Shown in pieces: positions 9,301 to 20,411 of a DNA stretch of 29,784 bases. Each line of letters begins with the position of its first letter. The stretch's first letter is position 1. The DNA is from Archangium sp. (GTDB taxonomy: Bacteria > Myxococcota > Myxococcia > Myxococcales > Myxococcaceae). The notes under the pieces are model-generated. The model searched no databases. It saw only the letters and a program-made list of their open reading frames with translations, and had not been told where the DNA came from. Location: the NCBI GenBank assembly GCA_016793585.1, contig JAEUJR010000620.1:1-29784 (forward strand), given 5' to 3'. The position numbers were made by a program, and so were the translations under genes.

Positions 9301-9611
9301 GGCGGCACCAGCGTGAACGGCGTGCCCGCGTCGTACACGTTCGTCTTCAGCACGCCGCCGGGGCGAAGGCCCAGCTGCGACTCGGCGGTGACCGGGTACA
9401 CCTGCACGCCCGGCGTCGTGGCCACGAGGTTCGTCGTCACCGTCCAGCTGCTCGTGTTGCCGGTCTCGAAGCCGCTGTTGACGAAGAGCGCCTCGGCGGT
9501 GCGCTGAGGCGAGTCGGACTCTCCCCGGGGCAGAAGAGAATCGGAGCACGACGACGAGACGAAGAAGGCGCCGGCGAGCAGGGCTGCGAGGCGTGCAGAG
9601 GTGCGGTCCAT
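282..9611 (-). CDS. Giant exported Ig-repeat surface protein with internal MYXO-CTERM-like signal, continuous with an OmpA-family barrel protein (3109 aa)
   Basis: ATG at 9611 is preceded by GAGGG 5 bases upstream. The N-terminus is a signal peptide with a lipoprotein-like Cys22 after SSS. Approximate domain order: jelly-roll-like N-domain 45-262; two DUF11-like domains 265-370 and 390-490; InlB B-repeat-like 524-605; 18 He_PIG-type Ig repeats 608-2096 (pattern ITSAL..GxxFSYTLTASGTAP..LPAWASF..GVISGTP..G..S..LGASN..G.D.KTL); five Ig-like domains with paired Cys and 'DxAGNxS', 2096-2555; GGGLGCSS with Cys2562, a hydrophobic stretch and RRRR (2583-2586), the pattern of a MYXO-CTERM sorting signal. 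There is no stop. A second signal-like stretch ends ASAQ (2603), followed by a beta-barrel-like region 2604-2875, two TSP3 calcium motifs (DxDGDGV) 2890-2965, and an OmpA peptidoglycan-binding domain 2991-3109 with GHTDDRG and NRRVEF. The likely role is cell-surface adhesion or scaffolding anchored in the envelope. The layout suggests two ancestral genes now in one frame; whether one or two polypeptides are made cannot be decided here. Confidence 0.92.
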   Translation of the reverse strand: MDRTSARLAALLAGAFFVSSSCSDSLLPRGESDSPQRTAEALFVNSGFETGNTSSWTVTTNLVATTPGVQVYPVTAESQLGLRPGGVLKTNVYDAGTPFTLVPPGLTAADPVRFPRFGNWAAVVNEMGSAYNANRITQSSVVTTADIDPADGLVHVRFVVLPVLQNPGHSLREQPYYFVTITNTTKGTTLASRFNFSNEAGVPWQSTSNGQVVFTDWLLFDLPLSRGAVSIGDTLTATVIAGGCAQSGHWGEAIIDSFGSSIPGLVVYGSAPDSVEAGSDFQYNYRVLNGSSATATGAKLTAYLPAGVTFRSIDTPGITCTLPTVGTRGTVVCDLGAIAVGASSNVKVTVRADATATGAIRHGWYYSQSNQEQPLTGPLITTNVTTGGSSAYVNLVTTVDDAAASVMWNQHVTWSITVRNAGPATATDAPISSNAPAQLTNLSWTCVGQGGGSCGAASGTGALSTLATLPSGGSVTYSLEADVILSTGIGAVSVTAFASAPAGTVEAAALDNGGGDDDTIAGTMQYVTVTRAGAGLGTITSTPAAISCGAGCTTTSSGFGVGTSVTLQATPATGSVFAGFSGGTCSGTGACTFTVTSGQTVTATFDRNPIAITSPSTARAAVGRPFSFTVTGLGTPPLTFGATNLPAWLSFDAQTQVLSGTAPSAGTFTADLSATDVNGTATQTLTITAGLAPSITSALTYTLAAAGTAWGTIDVNASGATPIQFNASNMPGTVYFNSTTGVFAGNAGAVGVYNVPVIATNAFGSDYKVLAVSVGGAPVITSPLTASSTVGNGFSYTLTATGTATIVLGASSLPAWATFTPATGVISGTPTSAGTVSIGLSATNGVGSSAQTLVLTIDGPAVITSNLTASGTAGQAFTYSLTAEGTAPITRSMTGLPAWLSFDANAGLLSGTPPAAGTFTVTMGAANGIGSDSKTLTITIAAPPPTPTPPAITSALTASGSSGAAFTYTITASGQVPMTFSATGLPAWASIDANTGVISGTPSGGGSTSVTIGATNALGADSKTLVISIQAPPQVTSALTATGQIGVPFSYTLTATGSGVVTLSASNLPAWASFNAGTGVISGTPTADGSFSVSIAASNGAGTDSESLVITIETPALVTSALSADGIVGDAFSYTVTASGSAPVSTSASNLPAWASFNAGTGVISGTPTATGSFSITLGASNAAGSDSKTLTLTVRARPVITSALTADAVVGDTFSYTLTASGTAPVTLNAGSLPSWASFNAGIISGTPTAAGVLSISLSASNGVGSDAKTLVVTVRARPAITSALVASGLVGQAFSYTLTASGTAPVSLSASGLPSWASFNAGVISGTPTADGTFSITLGASNAAGSDPQTLVLTVRSVPVITSALAVDAIVGDAFSYTLTASGTAPVTLSATSLPAWASFNAGVISGTPTADGLVSISLGASNGVGSDSKTLVVTVRARPAITSALVAAGVVGQPFSYTLTASGTSPRSLSASGLPAWASFNAGTGVISGTPNAEGATSITVGVSNAAGADAQTLVLTVRSVPVITSALAVDAIVGDAFSYTLTSSGTAPVTLSATGLPAWASFNAGVISGTPTADGLVSISLGASNGVGTDSKTLVVTVRERPAITSAATAAGVVGQLFSYTVTASGTAPVTRSASGLPAWASFDASTGVISGTPTADGSFAVTLGASNAAGSASSSLVITVGSTPVITSALAADGVVGQAFSYRFTATGTEPLSLSLSGLPSWATFANGVISGVPDGEGVFTITLIASNGSGVDQQTLTLTSRRAPAITSPLTFAAVVGQAMTYHLVSTGTAPLALSATGLPSWASFDPQTGILSGTPTSEGEVQVTLRSSNVAGADSQVLVIAVRTAPAITSALSVAAVTGDAFSYTLTANGTAPITRSVTGLPSWLRFDPTTGVLSGTPTEDGVFTVGLVASSGVGTDTKSLQVTVRTRPRITSALAVDAVVGDALVYSLTLEGTEFMTVQAVSLPAWLDFDQNTRTLSGTPPAEGVTSIVFGASNLAGTDVKTVVITARARPVITNALEVFAVAGSAFSFRLTATGTAPLSFSAGMLPAGLTLSGDLVSGTPTASGRFPVLERATNAAGFDERIVIVSVRDVIPAPTIALPMEDAVLSSSSLTISGSAPPTEAGSVVRVREGSQVLCDALVLQDGSWSCAVTFAEGAHTLDAIIVDARGFEGLLHDGQRFVVDETAPLAPAWAGPGAGAIVSSATPALTGTGEPDARVVITRMEQVVCEAVVQRDGSWACTPQSPLPQGEVELRVVQRDAAGNQSVQVPRAFFVDSVTPVAPTIEAPMANSILRERTPTLRGTAEAGSTVIVSVDGHLECSTTADAQGQWSCVSSTLADGTHAVSVLSRDTAGNESVRVMNRFVVDLTRPEPPLIAGPSGLTTTTTPVISGRAEANTTVRVLLDGVEVCTAPVSAEGTWSCPAVEALAKGPHTLVVTAKDAGGNESEPTTGVFDVQDATGSMVMPAASPDTDNPQLSGTATPGATVNVYVDGTRIGSTTADENGNWTYDLPRLEAGAHGVSIGIKGTGDEESYRSPTQVLQVDKAAIDFGGGLGCSSTSQSPLAFFMMFGVLLLLRRRRAVAAVAIVSTAVVASAQGRVQSFEVEQLELNPAARGGLVVGGADLLQARDYRFSASFGYQNAPLQYFENGVRKATLIDHRVTAWLSGAYAITPWLEVGANLPVVLFQSGESARTRLGETIIAGVPASAAMGTPWLQARAAVMQERNGSPFDLGFTVMAGLPLGSVESLTKDPSVSGQLLVGAGRTFGPVRVALEAGAHLRQAASLVSSNPEDAIGSRMLMGAAVSSVRGPLRGELSVRGFAPLTNQPFSAEVLAGGRYAIRDWEVFAVAGPGFGNAPGTPAFRALVGVSFGGLSSAKCGGRSHVAAECPDLDWDGDGVPNDIDWCPELAVKGSSDGCPVPQVVTLPPPPVAPVAPPGPPDADGDGVSDEDDACPDAAGEDANGCALVLPAEEPVVEPAPAPQTNASLKDGRIELKGAVYFETSRAELQPRSFPLLDEVASVMKAHPEVKVVRIEGHTDDRGGAAFNQPLSAARARAVKAYLEKAGIEPSRLEAQGFGSSKPIAPNTTAEGREQNRRVEFIVIE
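1840..1940 (-). other. Internal MYXO-CTERM-like tripartite signal followed by a second signal-peptide-like segment
   Basis: Residues 2558-2603 of the giant protein read as Gly-rich GGGLGCSS, a 13-14 residue hydrophobic span containing FFMMFG, four Arg, then an Ala/Val-rich hydrophobic span ending ASAQ. The first half is what myxobacterial surface proteins carry at their extreme C-terminus for processing at the Cys. The second half resembles a Sec signal peptide with a signal peptidase I site. In-frame ATG codons (Met2574, Met2575) and a GTG (Val2578) could serve as internal starts, but no clear ribosome binding site precedes them. Confidence 0.7.
3325..7790 (-). repeat. Array of 18 in-frame He_PIG-type Ig domain repeats (about 240-250 bp each)
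   Basis: Eighteen consecutive units of about 80-84 residues each begin ITSxL or VTSxL and contain LPAWASF-type and GVISGTP-type motifs. Central units are the most alike and outer units the most diverged, the usual signature of expansion from the middle. A proline-rich linker (PPPTPTPP) separates units 4 and 5. The repeats lack Cys, in contrast to the five following Ig-like domains, most of which carry Cys. Confidence 0.88.
4796..5532 (-). repeat. 492-bp direct duplication of a two-domain (A-B) Ig unit
   Basis: Ig units 10 and 12 are almost identical, and their DNA is offset by exactly 492 bases (164 codons, i.e. one 81-residue plus one 83-residue domain). An uninterrupted identical run covers 4840-4928 and 5332-5420 (89 bases). 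Units 8, 10 and 12 share the PVITSAL..DA..GD start, and units 9, 11 and 13 share PAITSA..GxxGQ, so the repeating unit is a domain pair. Confidence 0.8.
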
Positions 9612-9782
9612 GGAGACCCTCGAAGAGAAGTTGTGGGGTCCCGATTGCGATTCGGCGGCCAGCGCCGATCATCAGCGAACCTTGCCGGTTGCACCCGAGG
9701 GGCGCGTGTCGGTGCACACCCTTCGTCACATTCGTGGCTGGGTTGGTGACCCAGGCGCCGAGTCGTGGTCGGTTCGGCGCCC

Positions 9783-10841
9783 ATGGCTCGTCGACGCATC
9801 GTGCTGCTCGCGGTGGTGGTTCTTCTGCTCGCGGTCGCGGGCCTGGTCTTCGACACCCTCGCCGACGCCGGCGCCTTTCGAACGTTGGCCCCGCACGGCT
9901 TCGAGCAGTGCACGAAGGTGACTGGCTTCACCGGCGCCGAGGACCTCGTCTTCGATACGGCATCGGGCCTCGCGTTCATCTCGAGCACCGACTTCCGCGC
10001 GATGGAGGAAGGCGCGCCGAAACCTGGCGTCATCTTCTCGTGGGACGTGACGGCGAAGGGCGCTCCGAAGCCGGTGCCGCACGACTTCGTGGAGCTGCAC
10101 CCGCACGGCCTGGGCCTGTTCGTCCGTGACGGCCTGAAGCGGCTCTTCGTCGTCAACCACCCGACCCGCACCTCGAGCACGGTGGAGCTCTTCGACCTGC
10201 TCGAAGGCCCGACGCTCAAACACGTGCGCACGGTGCAGGCCCCCGAGTTCGTCAGCCTCAACGACGTCGCGCCCGTCGGGCCCGAGCACTTCTACGTGAC
10301 CATCGACGCTGGCACGCGCGCGGGCACCTTCGGCCGCGTGGTGGAGACGTTCGCGAGAATGCCGTGGTCGGGCCTGGGGTACTTCGACGGCACGAAGGCG
10401 AGCGTCGCGGTGCCGGGGCTGCGCTACGCGAACGGCGTGGCGGTCTCGAGCGACGGCGCCACCGTGTTCGTCGCCGAGACGACGGGCCGCCGGCTGCTCG
10501 CGTTCTCACGTGACGCCTCGAGCGGCGCGCTCACGCAGCGGGCGGCGCTGACGGCCGAGGCGGGCCTCGACAACATCTCCATCGCCGACGACGGCGCGCT
10601 CTTCATCGGCGCCCACCCGAAGATGCTCGAGTTCCTCGGGCACGCGAAGGACCCGGCGCATCACTCGCCGTCGCAGGTGCTGCGCGCGCGGTACACCAAC
10701 GGCGCCTTCGAGCTGACCGACGTCGCGCTCGACGACGGCTCGCTGCTCTCGGGCTCGAGCGTCGCGGTGCCCCTGCCCGGTGGCCGAACGCTGGTTGGCA
10801 GCGTCTTCGAGCCGCATGTGCTCGACTGTCAGCTGCACTGA
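9783..10841 (+). CDS. Paraoxonase/arylesterase (PON1)-like calcium-dependent lactonase, membrane-anchored
   Basis: A 352-residue protein; ATG at 9783 is preferred over an in-frame GTG at 9765 because it places MARRR directly before the hydrophobic helix (6-22). The rest is a six-bladed beta-propeller of the serum paraoxonase family. All landmark residues of that family are visible: Glu53-Asp54 (GAEDL), catalytic-dyad-equivalent His108 (HPHG) and His126 (VNHP), Asn160-Asp161 (LNDV), Asn217 (YANG), Asp263-Asn264 (LDNIS). Cys43 and Cys349 match the PON1 N-to-C disulfide. PON enzymes are lactonases; some hydrolyse acyl-homoserine lactones, so quorum quenching is a possible but unproven role. The uncleaved N-terminal helix suggests periplasmic membrane anchoring. 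The divergent 171-base gap to the giant gene holds no promoter I can defend. Confidence 0.9.
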   Translation: MARRRIVLLAVVVLLLAVAGLVFDTLADAGAFRTLAPHGFEQCTKVTGFTGAEDLVFDTASGLAFISSTDFRAMEEGAPKPGVIFSWDVTAKGAPKPVPHDFVELHPHGLGLFVRDGLKRLFVVNHPTRTSSTVELFDLLEGPTLKHVRTVQAPEFVSLNDVAPVGPEHFYVTIDAGTRAGTFGRVVETFARMPWSGLGYFDGTKASVAVPGLRYANGVAVSSDGATVFVAETTGRRLLAFSRDASSGALTQRAALTAEAGLDNISIADDGALFIGAHPKMLEFLGHAKDPAHHSPSQVLRARYTNGAFELTDVALDDGSLLSGSSVAVPLPGGRTLVGSVFEPHVLDCQLH

Positions 10842-10849
10842 CGTTCGCT

Positions 10850-10863
10850 CGCCCCTTCGGGCG
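10850..10863 (+). terminator. Weak candidate terminator hairpin after the PON-like gene
   Basis: CGCCC (10850-10854) and GGGCG (10859-10863) form a 5-bp GC stem with a CTTC loop, 8 bases after the stop codon. No T-tract follows. The short stem makes this only a possibility. Confidence 0.28.
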
Positions 10864-10895
10864 CCCCCGGGCCCGGCCCCAGACGAGGCTGGTGC

Positions 10896-10901
10896 TACGG
10901 T
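10896..10901 (+). promoter_or_regulatory. Candidate -10 hexamer TACGGT for the hybrid kinase gene
   Basis: TACGGT, preceded by TGC, lies 36 bases before the ATG at 10938. It resembles the hexamers found close to other starts in this window, and the same TACGGT stands before the VWA gene. No convincing -35 element is visible. Confidence 0.3.
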
Positions 10902-10937
10902 TCGCAGCGGCGGTGCAACTCGTTCGGGTGACTCGTC

Positions 10938-16154
<5,217 letters not shown>

Positions 16155-16164
16155 CGCGGGGCGC

Positions 16165-18135
16165 TCACTGACATGGCGTCGAACGTGGGGCGGGCGCGAC
16201 GATGCGCGGCCCCTCGGCGGTTCCGACGCCGTCGAGGAAGCACTCCACCTGGTGCTGCACGTCTTCGCGGTCGAACACGACGTAGTGGCCGAGGTCGAAC
16301 GGCGTCTGCACCTGCGCCAAGCCCACCGTCACCCCGTTCACGTTCTTCGTGATGGGAAAACCCGCGCGCACCGGCCGCCCCGCGAGTGACAAGGCCTCGA
16401 CGCTGGTCGCGTCGAACACGTCTCCGGCCTGCGTGACGCCCAGCTGCACCGCGACCGCCGTCTGCGCCCACGGGTGGAAGTAGCCGTCGATGACGCCCTG
16501 GGGCTGAAACACCGGGTGCGCCGATTTCCCTGGCAGCGGCTCGACAGCGACGTGCCGCGCCTTCGCGCTCGGGTCGGTGAAGTCCCACAGGCTCTGAAAC
16601 GCGTGGAGCAGCGGGTGCGTGCGGTCGATGACCTGCGTGCCCTGAAAACCGAGCAGCTGCGAGACGAGCTCCTGCAGCCGCACCGGGTACGTCGTCGACG
16701 TCGCCACCTCGAGCAGCAGCCCGCCGGCGCCCGAGAAGACGTAGCCCTGAATGCGAGGGTCGACGGTCGCGACGGGAATGCCGATGGTGCTGCCCATCGA
16801 GTGGCCCATGGCCGAGAGCTTCGTGAGGTCGAACCGCGCCGGGGTGCCGTTGACGTTCACCGTCACGCCCGTCGAGAGCAGGTGCGTCAGGTACTGCACC
16901 TCCATGGCGGCGACCTGCATGTTGTCGACGCTCGAGTCGATGTCGCCGAACACGTCGTAGAGCATGCGCCCGGTGGTGTCGGGCGGGCTCTCGCGGTCGC
17001 CATGCAGGGGAAAGTCGAAGCCCATCACCGCCACGCCGCGCGCCGCGAGCCAGTCAGACGGGCCGCTGCCGAGCGGCGGGTCACCCTGCTTGTCGCGCGT
17101 CGTCGTCGGCGCCAGCGGCCCGCGGTCCATCGCTTCGCGGTACTCGCCACCGCTGCCGTGCAGGTACAGCATCAACGGCCAGCCGCCCGCGGGCATCGGC
17201 CCTCTGGGAATCGACACCGACAACCGCACCGACTGCGTGCCCTGTTGCACCGGCGTCGCGCCGTCGGAGCTCCACACGATTCTGCCGCGGCCCGGCTTCG
17301 GCCCCGACTGCACGTGCGGCACGCGATACCGGCCGACGTAGAGCTCGTAGCGCGCGTAGCCGTCGAGGCGCGTGAAGGGCTCCTCGAGCGAGGGCGCAGG
17401 CAACGTCTCGACCCACGACGACAAGCGGCGCAGCGACGACATGGGGTCGATGGTGGTGAAGACGGTCGCGCCCACCACGCGGCGGCGGTCGAACTTCGTC
17501 TCGTCGAGCCACCCGCGCAGCGGCTCGAGCGACTCCACCGCGTCGGCGTTCGCCCCCTTCGCCGAGGTGAGCGCCGCGTGAAACGCCTCCGAGCGGCCGA
17601 GCGGCGCGCCATTGGCGTCCTTCACGGCGTCGGTCACCACCACTGCGTACGTCGTCTTCGCGCGGCGCGTGAAGCCGGCGACCGGAATCACCGCGAGCAG
17701 GTTCGCCGCCCGAAACGGCGCGGCCTCGGCGGTAAAGCTCACCTCGAGGGGAAACCGTTTGCCGAAGTCGGGGGAGCCCCTGGTGACGTCGACGAAGAAG
17801 ACCGACGAGCCCTCGGCGACCGAGTCGGCCGGCGTCTTTGGCAGCGTCGCGGCGTCGATGGCGCCCGAGAGCGGCAGGAACGCGCCGGCGCTCACGCCCC
17901 AGCCGTCGACGCGCGCATCGATGGAGGTGAGCCACGTCGTCACCAGCGACGACCGCTCGCCAGGCCAGCGGTCGAGGTTGAAGGTGCCGTCGCTCTGGCG
18001 TCGCAGCGCTGACGGCAACGGCACGCTCCAGAAGTCACGGCCGCCCGGCTCGAAGACGACGCGCGTGGCGCGGGCGACGAAGGTGTCAGGGGCTTCACAA
18101 CCGGCGACCAACAACACCATCACGAGACGACGCAT
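16165..18135 (-). CDS. Alpha/beta-hydrolase (esterase/lipase-like) lipoprotein, 656 aa
   Basis: The protein starts MRRLVMVLLVAGC, a clear lipobox (LVAGC) with Cys13, so it should be a lipoprotein of the envelope. The N-terminal half (about 30-300) is a beta-rich region of the type found in large bacterial lipases. The C-terminal half is an alpha/beta-hydrolase fold: an oxyanion-region LYLHGSGGEY, the nucleophile elbow GHSMG with Ser446, and a late GHYVVFD containing the likely catalytic His. The substrate is not predictable; esterase or lipase activity is inference from the fold. It converges on the hybrid kinase gene with only 10 bases between stop codons. The start is supported by a TAGCTG hexamer 6 bases upstream. 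Confidence 0.85.
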   Translation of the reverse strand: MRRLVMVLLVAGCEAPDTFVARATRVVFEPGGRDFWSVPLPSALRRQSDGTFNLDRWPGERSSLVTTWLTSIDARVDGWGVSAGAFLPLSGAIDAATLPKTPADSVAEGSSVFFVDVTRGSPDFGKRFPLEVSFTAEAAPFRAANLLAVIPVAGFTRRAKTTYAVVVTDAVKDANGAPLGRSEAFHAALTSAKGANADAVESLEPLRGWLDETKFDRRRVVGATVFTTIDPMSSLRRLSSWVETLPAPSLEEPFTRLDGYARYELYVGRYRVPHVQSGPKPGRGRIVWSSDGATPVQQGTQSVRLSVSIPRGPMPAGGWPLMLYLHGSGGEYREAMDRGPLAPTTTRDKQGDPPLGSGPSDWLAARGVAVMGFDFPLHGDRESPPDTTGRMLYDVFGDIDSSVDNMQVAAMEVQYLTHLLSTGVTVNVNGTPARFDLTKLSAMGHSMGSTIGIPVATVDPRIQGYVFSGAGGLLLEVATSTTYPVRLQELVSQLLGFQGTQVIDRTHPLLHAFQSLWDFTDPSAKARHVAVEPLPGKSAHPVFQPQGVIDGYFHPWAQTAVAVQLGVTQAGDVFDATSVEALSLAGRPVRAGFPITKNVNGVTVGLAQVQTPFDLGHYVVFDREDVQHQVECFLDGVGTAEGPRIVAPAPRSTPCQ

Positions 18136-18141
18136 GCGCCG

Positions 18142-18147
18142 CAGCTA
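18142..18147 (-). promoter_or_regulatory. Candidate -10 hexamer TAGCTG just before the hydrolase start
   Basis: On the minus strand TAGCTG is followed by 6 bases and then the ATG at 18135. The distance would give a leaderless or near-leaderless transcript. The last base differs from the T seen at most other sites, and no -35 box is evident. Confidence 0.3.
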
Positions 18148-18305
18148 CGCCGCGCACGCCCGACCCGGAAAGCGCGTGCCACCATTCCGCCTCGTCGGTT
18201 TGTGTCTCGCGAAGCAGCGCGAGCAGGCGCGTATCGACGAGCCGCTCGCCCTCACCACGCCTTCACCGAAGACTCGCGCGCGCGCTGACGGGTTCGTCTC
18301 CGACG

Positions 18306-18410
18306 ATGAATGAGGCACCGAAGTCTGGCTGCGGCTGCACCTCGACCACGGAAGGCGAGCTGCTCACGCCGAAGCGATTCGAGCCGCGAACGGAGCTGAC
18401 GCACGGCTGA
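18306..18410 (+). CDS. Candidate 34-residue Cys-containing small protein
   Basis: ATG at 18306 to TGA at 18408-18410 encodes a 34-residue polar peptide with a GCGC motif near its N-terminus and a charged C-terminus ending RTELTHG. Third-position G/C is high (28 of 34 codons by hand count), matching the bias of real genes here. The composition is balanced in Lys, Glu and Thr, unlike the Arg/Ala/Pro-rich antisense shadows nearby. No Shine-Dalgarno sequence is visible. It lies just upstream of, and in the same direction as, the acyltransferase gene. I do not recognise the family. A short exported or peptide-like product is conceivable but there is no signal sequence; chance is the main alternative. 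Confidence 0.33.
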   Translation: MNEAPKSGCGCTSTTEGELLTPKRFEPRTELTHG

Positions 18411-18420
18411 CGGGGTGCTG

Positions 18421-18426
18421 TACCGT
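18421..18426 (+). promoter_or_regulatory. Candidate -10 hexamer TACCGT before the acyltransferase start
   Basis: TACCGT ends 11 bases before the GTG start at 18438, so a transcript beginning about 7 bases downstream would have almost no leader. CTGACG lies 19 bases upstream as a weak -35. Confidence 0.35.
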
Positions 18427-18437
18427 CGCGTTCCTTC

Positions 18438-20318
18438 GTGAGCGCGGCAGAGTCACATCGGCGAGACATCGACGGGCTGCGCGGCCTCGCGGTGCTGCTC
18501 GTGGTGCTCTTTCACGCCTGGCCGCGACTGCTGCCAGGCGGCTTCGTGGGTGTCGACGTCTTCTTCGTCATCTCGGGCTTCGTCGTCACCCGCCTCGTGC
18601 GTCGCGAACGCGCGGCCGGCACCTTCGGCGTCACCGACTTCTTCCTCCGCCGGGTGAACCGCCTCGCGCCTGCGCTGCTGCTGGTGGTGGCCGTGACGCT
18701 CGTGTTCGCGGCGCTACGCTTCTCACCCACGCTGCTCGCGGTCACAGCCTCGAACGCGGCCGCAGCGCTCGGTCTGTGCGCGAACCTGCTCATCGCGACG
18801 CAGGGTGGCTACTTCGACGCGGCCGCCGAGGTGAAGCCGCTGTTGCACCTGTGGTCGCTGAGCGTCGAGGAGCAGTTCTACCTGCTGGTGCCCCTCGCGG
18901 CGTTCGTCGCCCGGCTCGCCCCCAGGTGGACTCGCCCGCTCGTCATCGTCACCGCGCTCGCCTCGTTCGTGCTCTGCGTCGGCCTCACCGCGAGCAGCCC
19001 GCGGTGGGCGTACTTTCTGCCCGTCACCCGCGCGTGGGAGCTGCTCGCCGGCGTGCTGCTCGCGCTCTTCGGCACCGAACGCGCTGGCACCAGCACGGCG
19101 AAGCAGGTGGCCGCCGGCGCAGGCCTCTCGCTCATCACCGGCGCGGCCATCGCGCTCGACGGCGCCACCTCCTTCCCCGGCGCGGTGGCGCTGCTGCCGG
19201 TGGTGGGCACGGTGCTCCTCATCGCCGCGGGCGCCGACACCTTCCTGAACCGGGTGCTCTCGCACCGGCTGCTGGTCGGCCTCGGGCTGCTCAGCTACCC
19301 GCTCTACCTCTGGCACTGGCCGGTGCTCACCATCGGGCGCCTCTCGTTTCCACGCGCGACGCACCTGGTGGCCACGCCGGTGCTCGTCGCCGCCTCGGTC
19401 TTCTTCGCGTGGCTCACCGCGCGCTTCGTGGAGCGGCCCGCGAGGACACGACAGTCGCGTCGGGTCGCCTTCGCCCTCGCTGCAGGCGGCGCCGTGGCGG
19501 CGCTCACCCTCACCACCATGGTGCTCACCTTCACGCCCGAGCAGTGGGCGCTGCGCAGCCCCGTCGCGGCGAAGGTGGCGCGCTTCGAGCACGGGTACGA
19601 CTACGCGACCGACGCACGCCTGGGCAGCTGCTGGCTCGTCGACGACGAACGCGGGCGCCCCGACGCCGAGGAGTGCATCGAGCGCGCCCCACCGGGCCAG
19701 CCGCTGGTGTTCGTGTGGGGTGACTCGTACGCCGCCCGCCTCACCGCGGGGCTGCGCCTCATTCAAGCCGAGCGTCACACCTTTCGAATCGGCCAACGCA
19801 CGCGCGCGAGCTGCCCGCCGTTGTTCGGCCAGGGCTCGCCACCCTGCCGCGAAGCGAATGCTGCGGTGATGGAAGAGCTGCGCGCGCTGCACCCCGACGT
19901 GCTCGTCCTGCACGCGCGATGGAACGGCGTACCCTACCCGCTGACGCAGACGCTGGTGGCGCTGAAGCAGATGCTGCCGTCGACGAAGGTGCTGGTGCTG
20001 GGCCAGCCGCCCGAGTGGCCCGGCGGGCTCCCCTCCGAGCTCGCCAAGTGGGTCGGCGACGAGGCGGTGCCCGAGCGGCTCGAGCTCGACGGGCTCGACG
20101 AGCAGCGCGCCATCGAGCAGCAGACGGCGGCGCTCGCGAAGGCCGGGGGCGCCTCGTTCCTCTCGGGCCTCGACGCGCTCTGCGACGCCGGGGGCACGTG
20201 CCTGGTGCGGCTCGGCCTCGACCCGCTCATGCTCTCGACGTGGGACTTCGGGCACCTCACCACCCCGGCCGCGAAGGTGGTGGCGCGGCGGCTGGTGCTC
20301 GCCCTCGAGCTGCGCTGA
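18438..20318 (+). CDS. Membrane O-acyltransferase (AT3, OafA-type) fused to SGNH domain, 626 aa
   Basis: The start is GTG at 18438; the AT3 domain begins at once with RDIDGLRGLAVLLVVLFHAWP, holding the conserved Arg15 and His26. About ten hydrophobic segments follow up to residue 365, with the characteristic LLHLWSLSVEEQFY and LSYPLYLWHWP motifs. The C-terminal periplasmic SGNH domain has the GDSY nucleophile Ser430 and the DxxH pair Asp603/His606. Proteins of this architecture O-acetylate surface polysaccharides such as LPS O-antigen or exopolysaccharide: AT3 moves the acyl group across the membrane and SGNH transfers it. No glycosyltransferase or wzx/wzy genes are next to it, so the target glycan cannot be named. 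It is transcribed alone, with the small ORF 20412-20615 downstream. Confidence 0.93.
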   Translation: MSAAESHRRDIDGLRGLAVLLVVLFHAWPRLLPGGFVGVDVFFVISGFVVTRLVRRERAAGTFGVTDFFLRRVNRLAPALLLVVAVTLVFAALRFSPTLLAVTASNAAAALGLCANLLIATQGGYFDAAAEVKPLLHLWSLSVEEQFYLLVPLAAFVARLAPRWTRPLVIVTALASFVLCVGLTASSPRWAYFLPVTRAWELLAGVLLALFGTERAGTSTAKQVAAGAGLSLITGAAIALDGATSFPGAVALLPVVGTVLLIAAGADTFLNRVLSHRLLVGLGLLSYPLYLWHWPVLTIGRLSFPRATHLVATPVLVAASVFFAWLTARFVERPARTRQSRRVAFALAAGGAVAALTLTTMVLTFTPEQWALRSPVAAKVARFEHGYDYATDARLGSCWLVDDERGRPDAEECIERAPPGQPLVFVWGDSYAARLTAGLRLIQAERHTFRIGQRTRASCPPLFGQGSPPCREANAAVMEELRALHPDVLVLHARWNGVPYPLTQTLVALKQMLPSTKVLVLGQPPEWPGGLPSELAKWVGDEAVPERLELDGLDEQRAIEQQTAALAKAGGASFLSGLDALCDAGGTCLVRLGLDPLMLSTWDFGHLTTPAAKVVARRLVLALELR

Positions 20319-20325
20319 CGGCACC

Positions 20326-20343
20326 CGTGGGCCACTGGCCACG
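20326..20343 (+). terminator. Weak candidate hairpin after the acyltransferase gene
   Basis: CGTGG (20326-20330) and CCACG (20339-20343) can pair around an 8-base loop, 8 bases after the stop. The stem is short and there is no T-tract. Confidence 0.22.
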
Positions 20344-20411
20344 CCCGTCACCCAACCAGCGACTTTCCCGCACTCCACGCCCTGGCAGGCCGCTTGCTCA
20401 CCTGCACCTCC

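Larger units (their letters stand above)
18136..18437. other. Intergenic region between divergent hydrolase and acyltransferase genes
   Basis: This stretch of about 300 bases separates divergent genes. It holds the two candidate start-proximal -10 hexamers (18142-18147 minus, 18421-18426 plus) and a possible 34-codon ORF (18306-18410). I see no other hairpin, repeat or RNA gene in 18148-18305. Confidence 0.5.

Noticed and set aside
18263..18469. A 68-codon minus-strand ORF in the 18136-18437 gap
   Set aside because: It overlaps the acyltransferase start and lacks any signal or coding-like composition; the plus-strand 34-codon ORF is more plausible.
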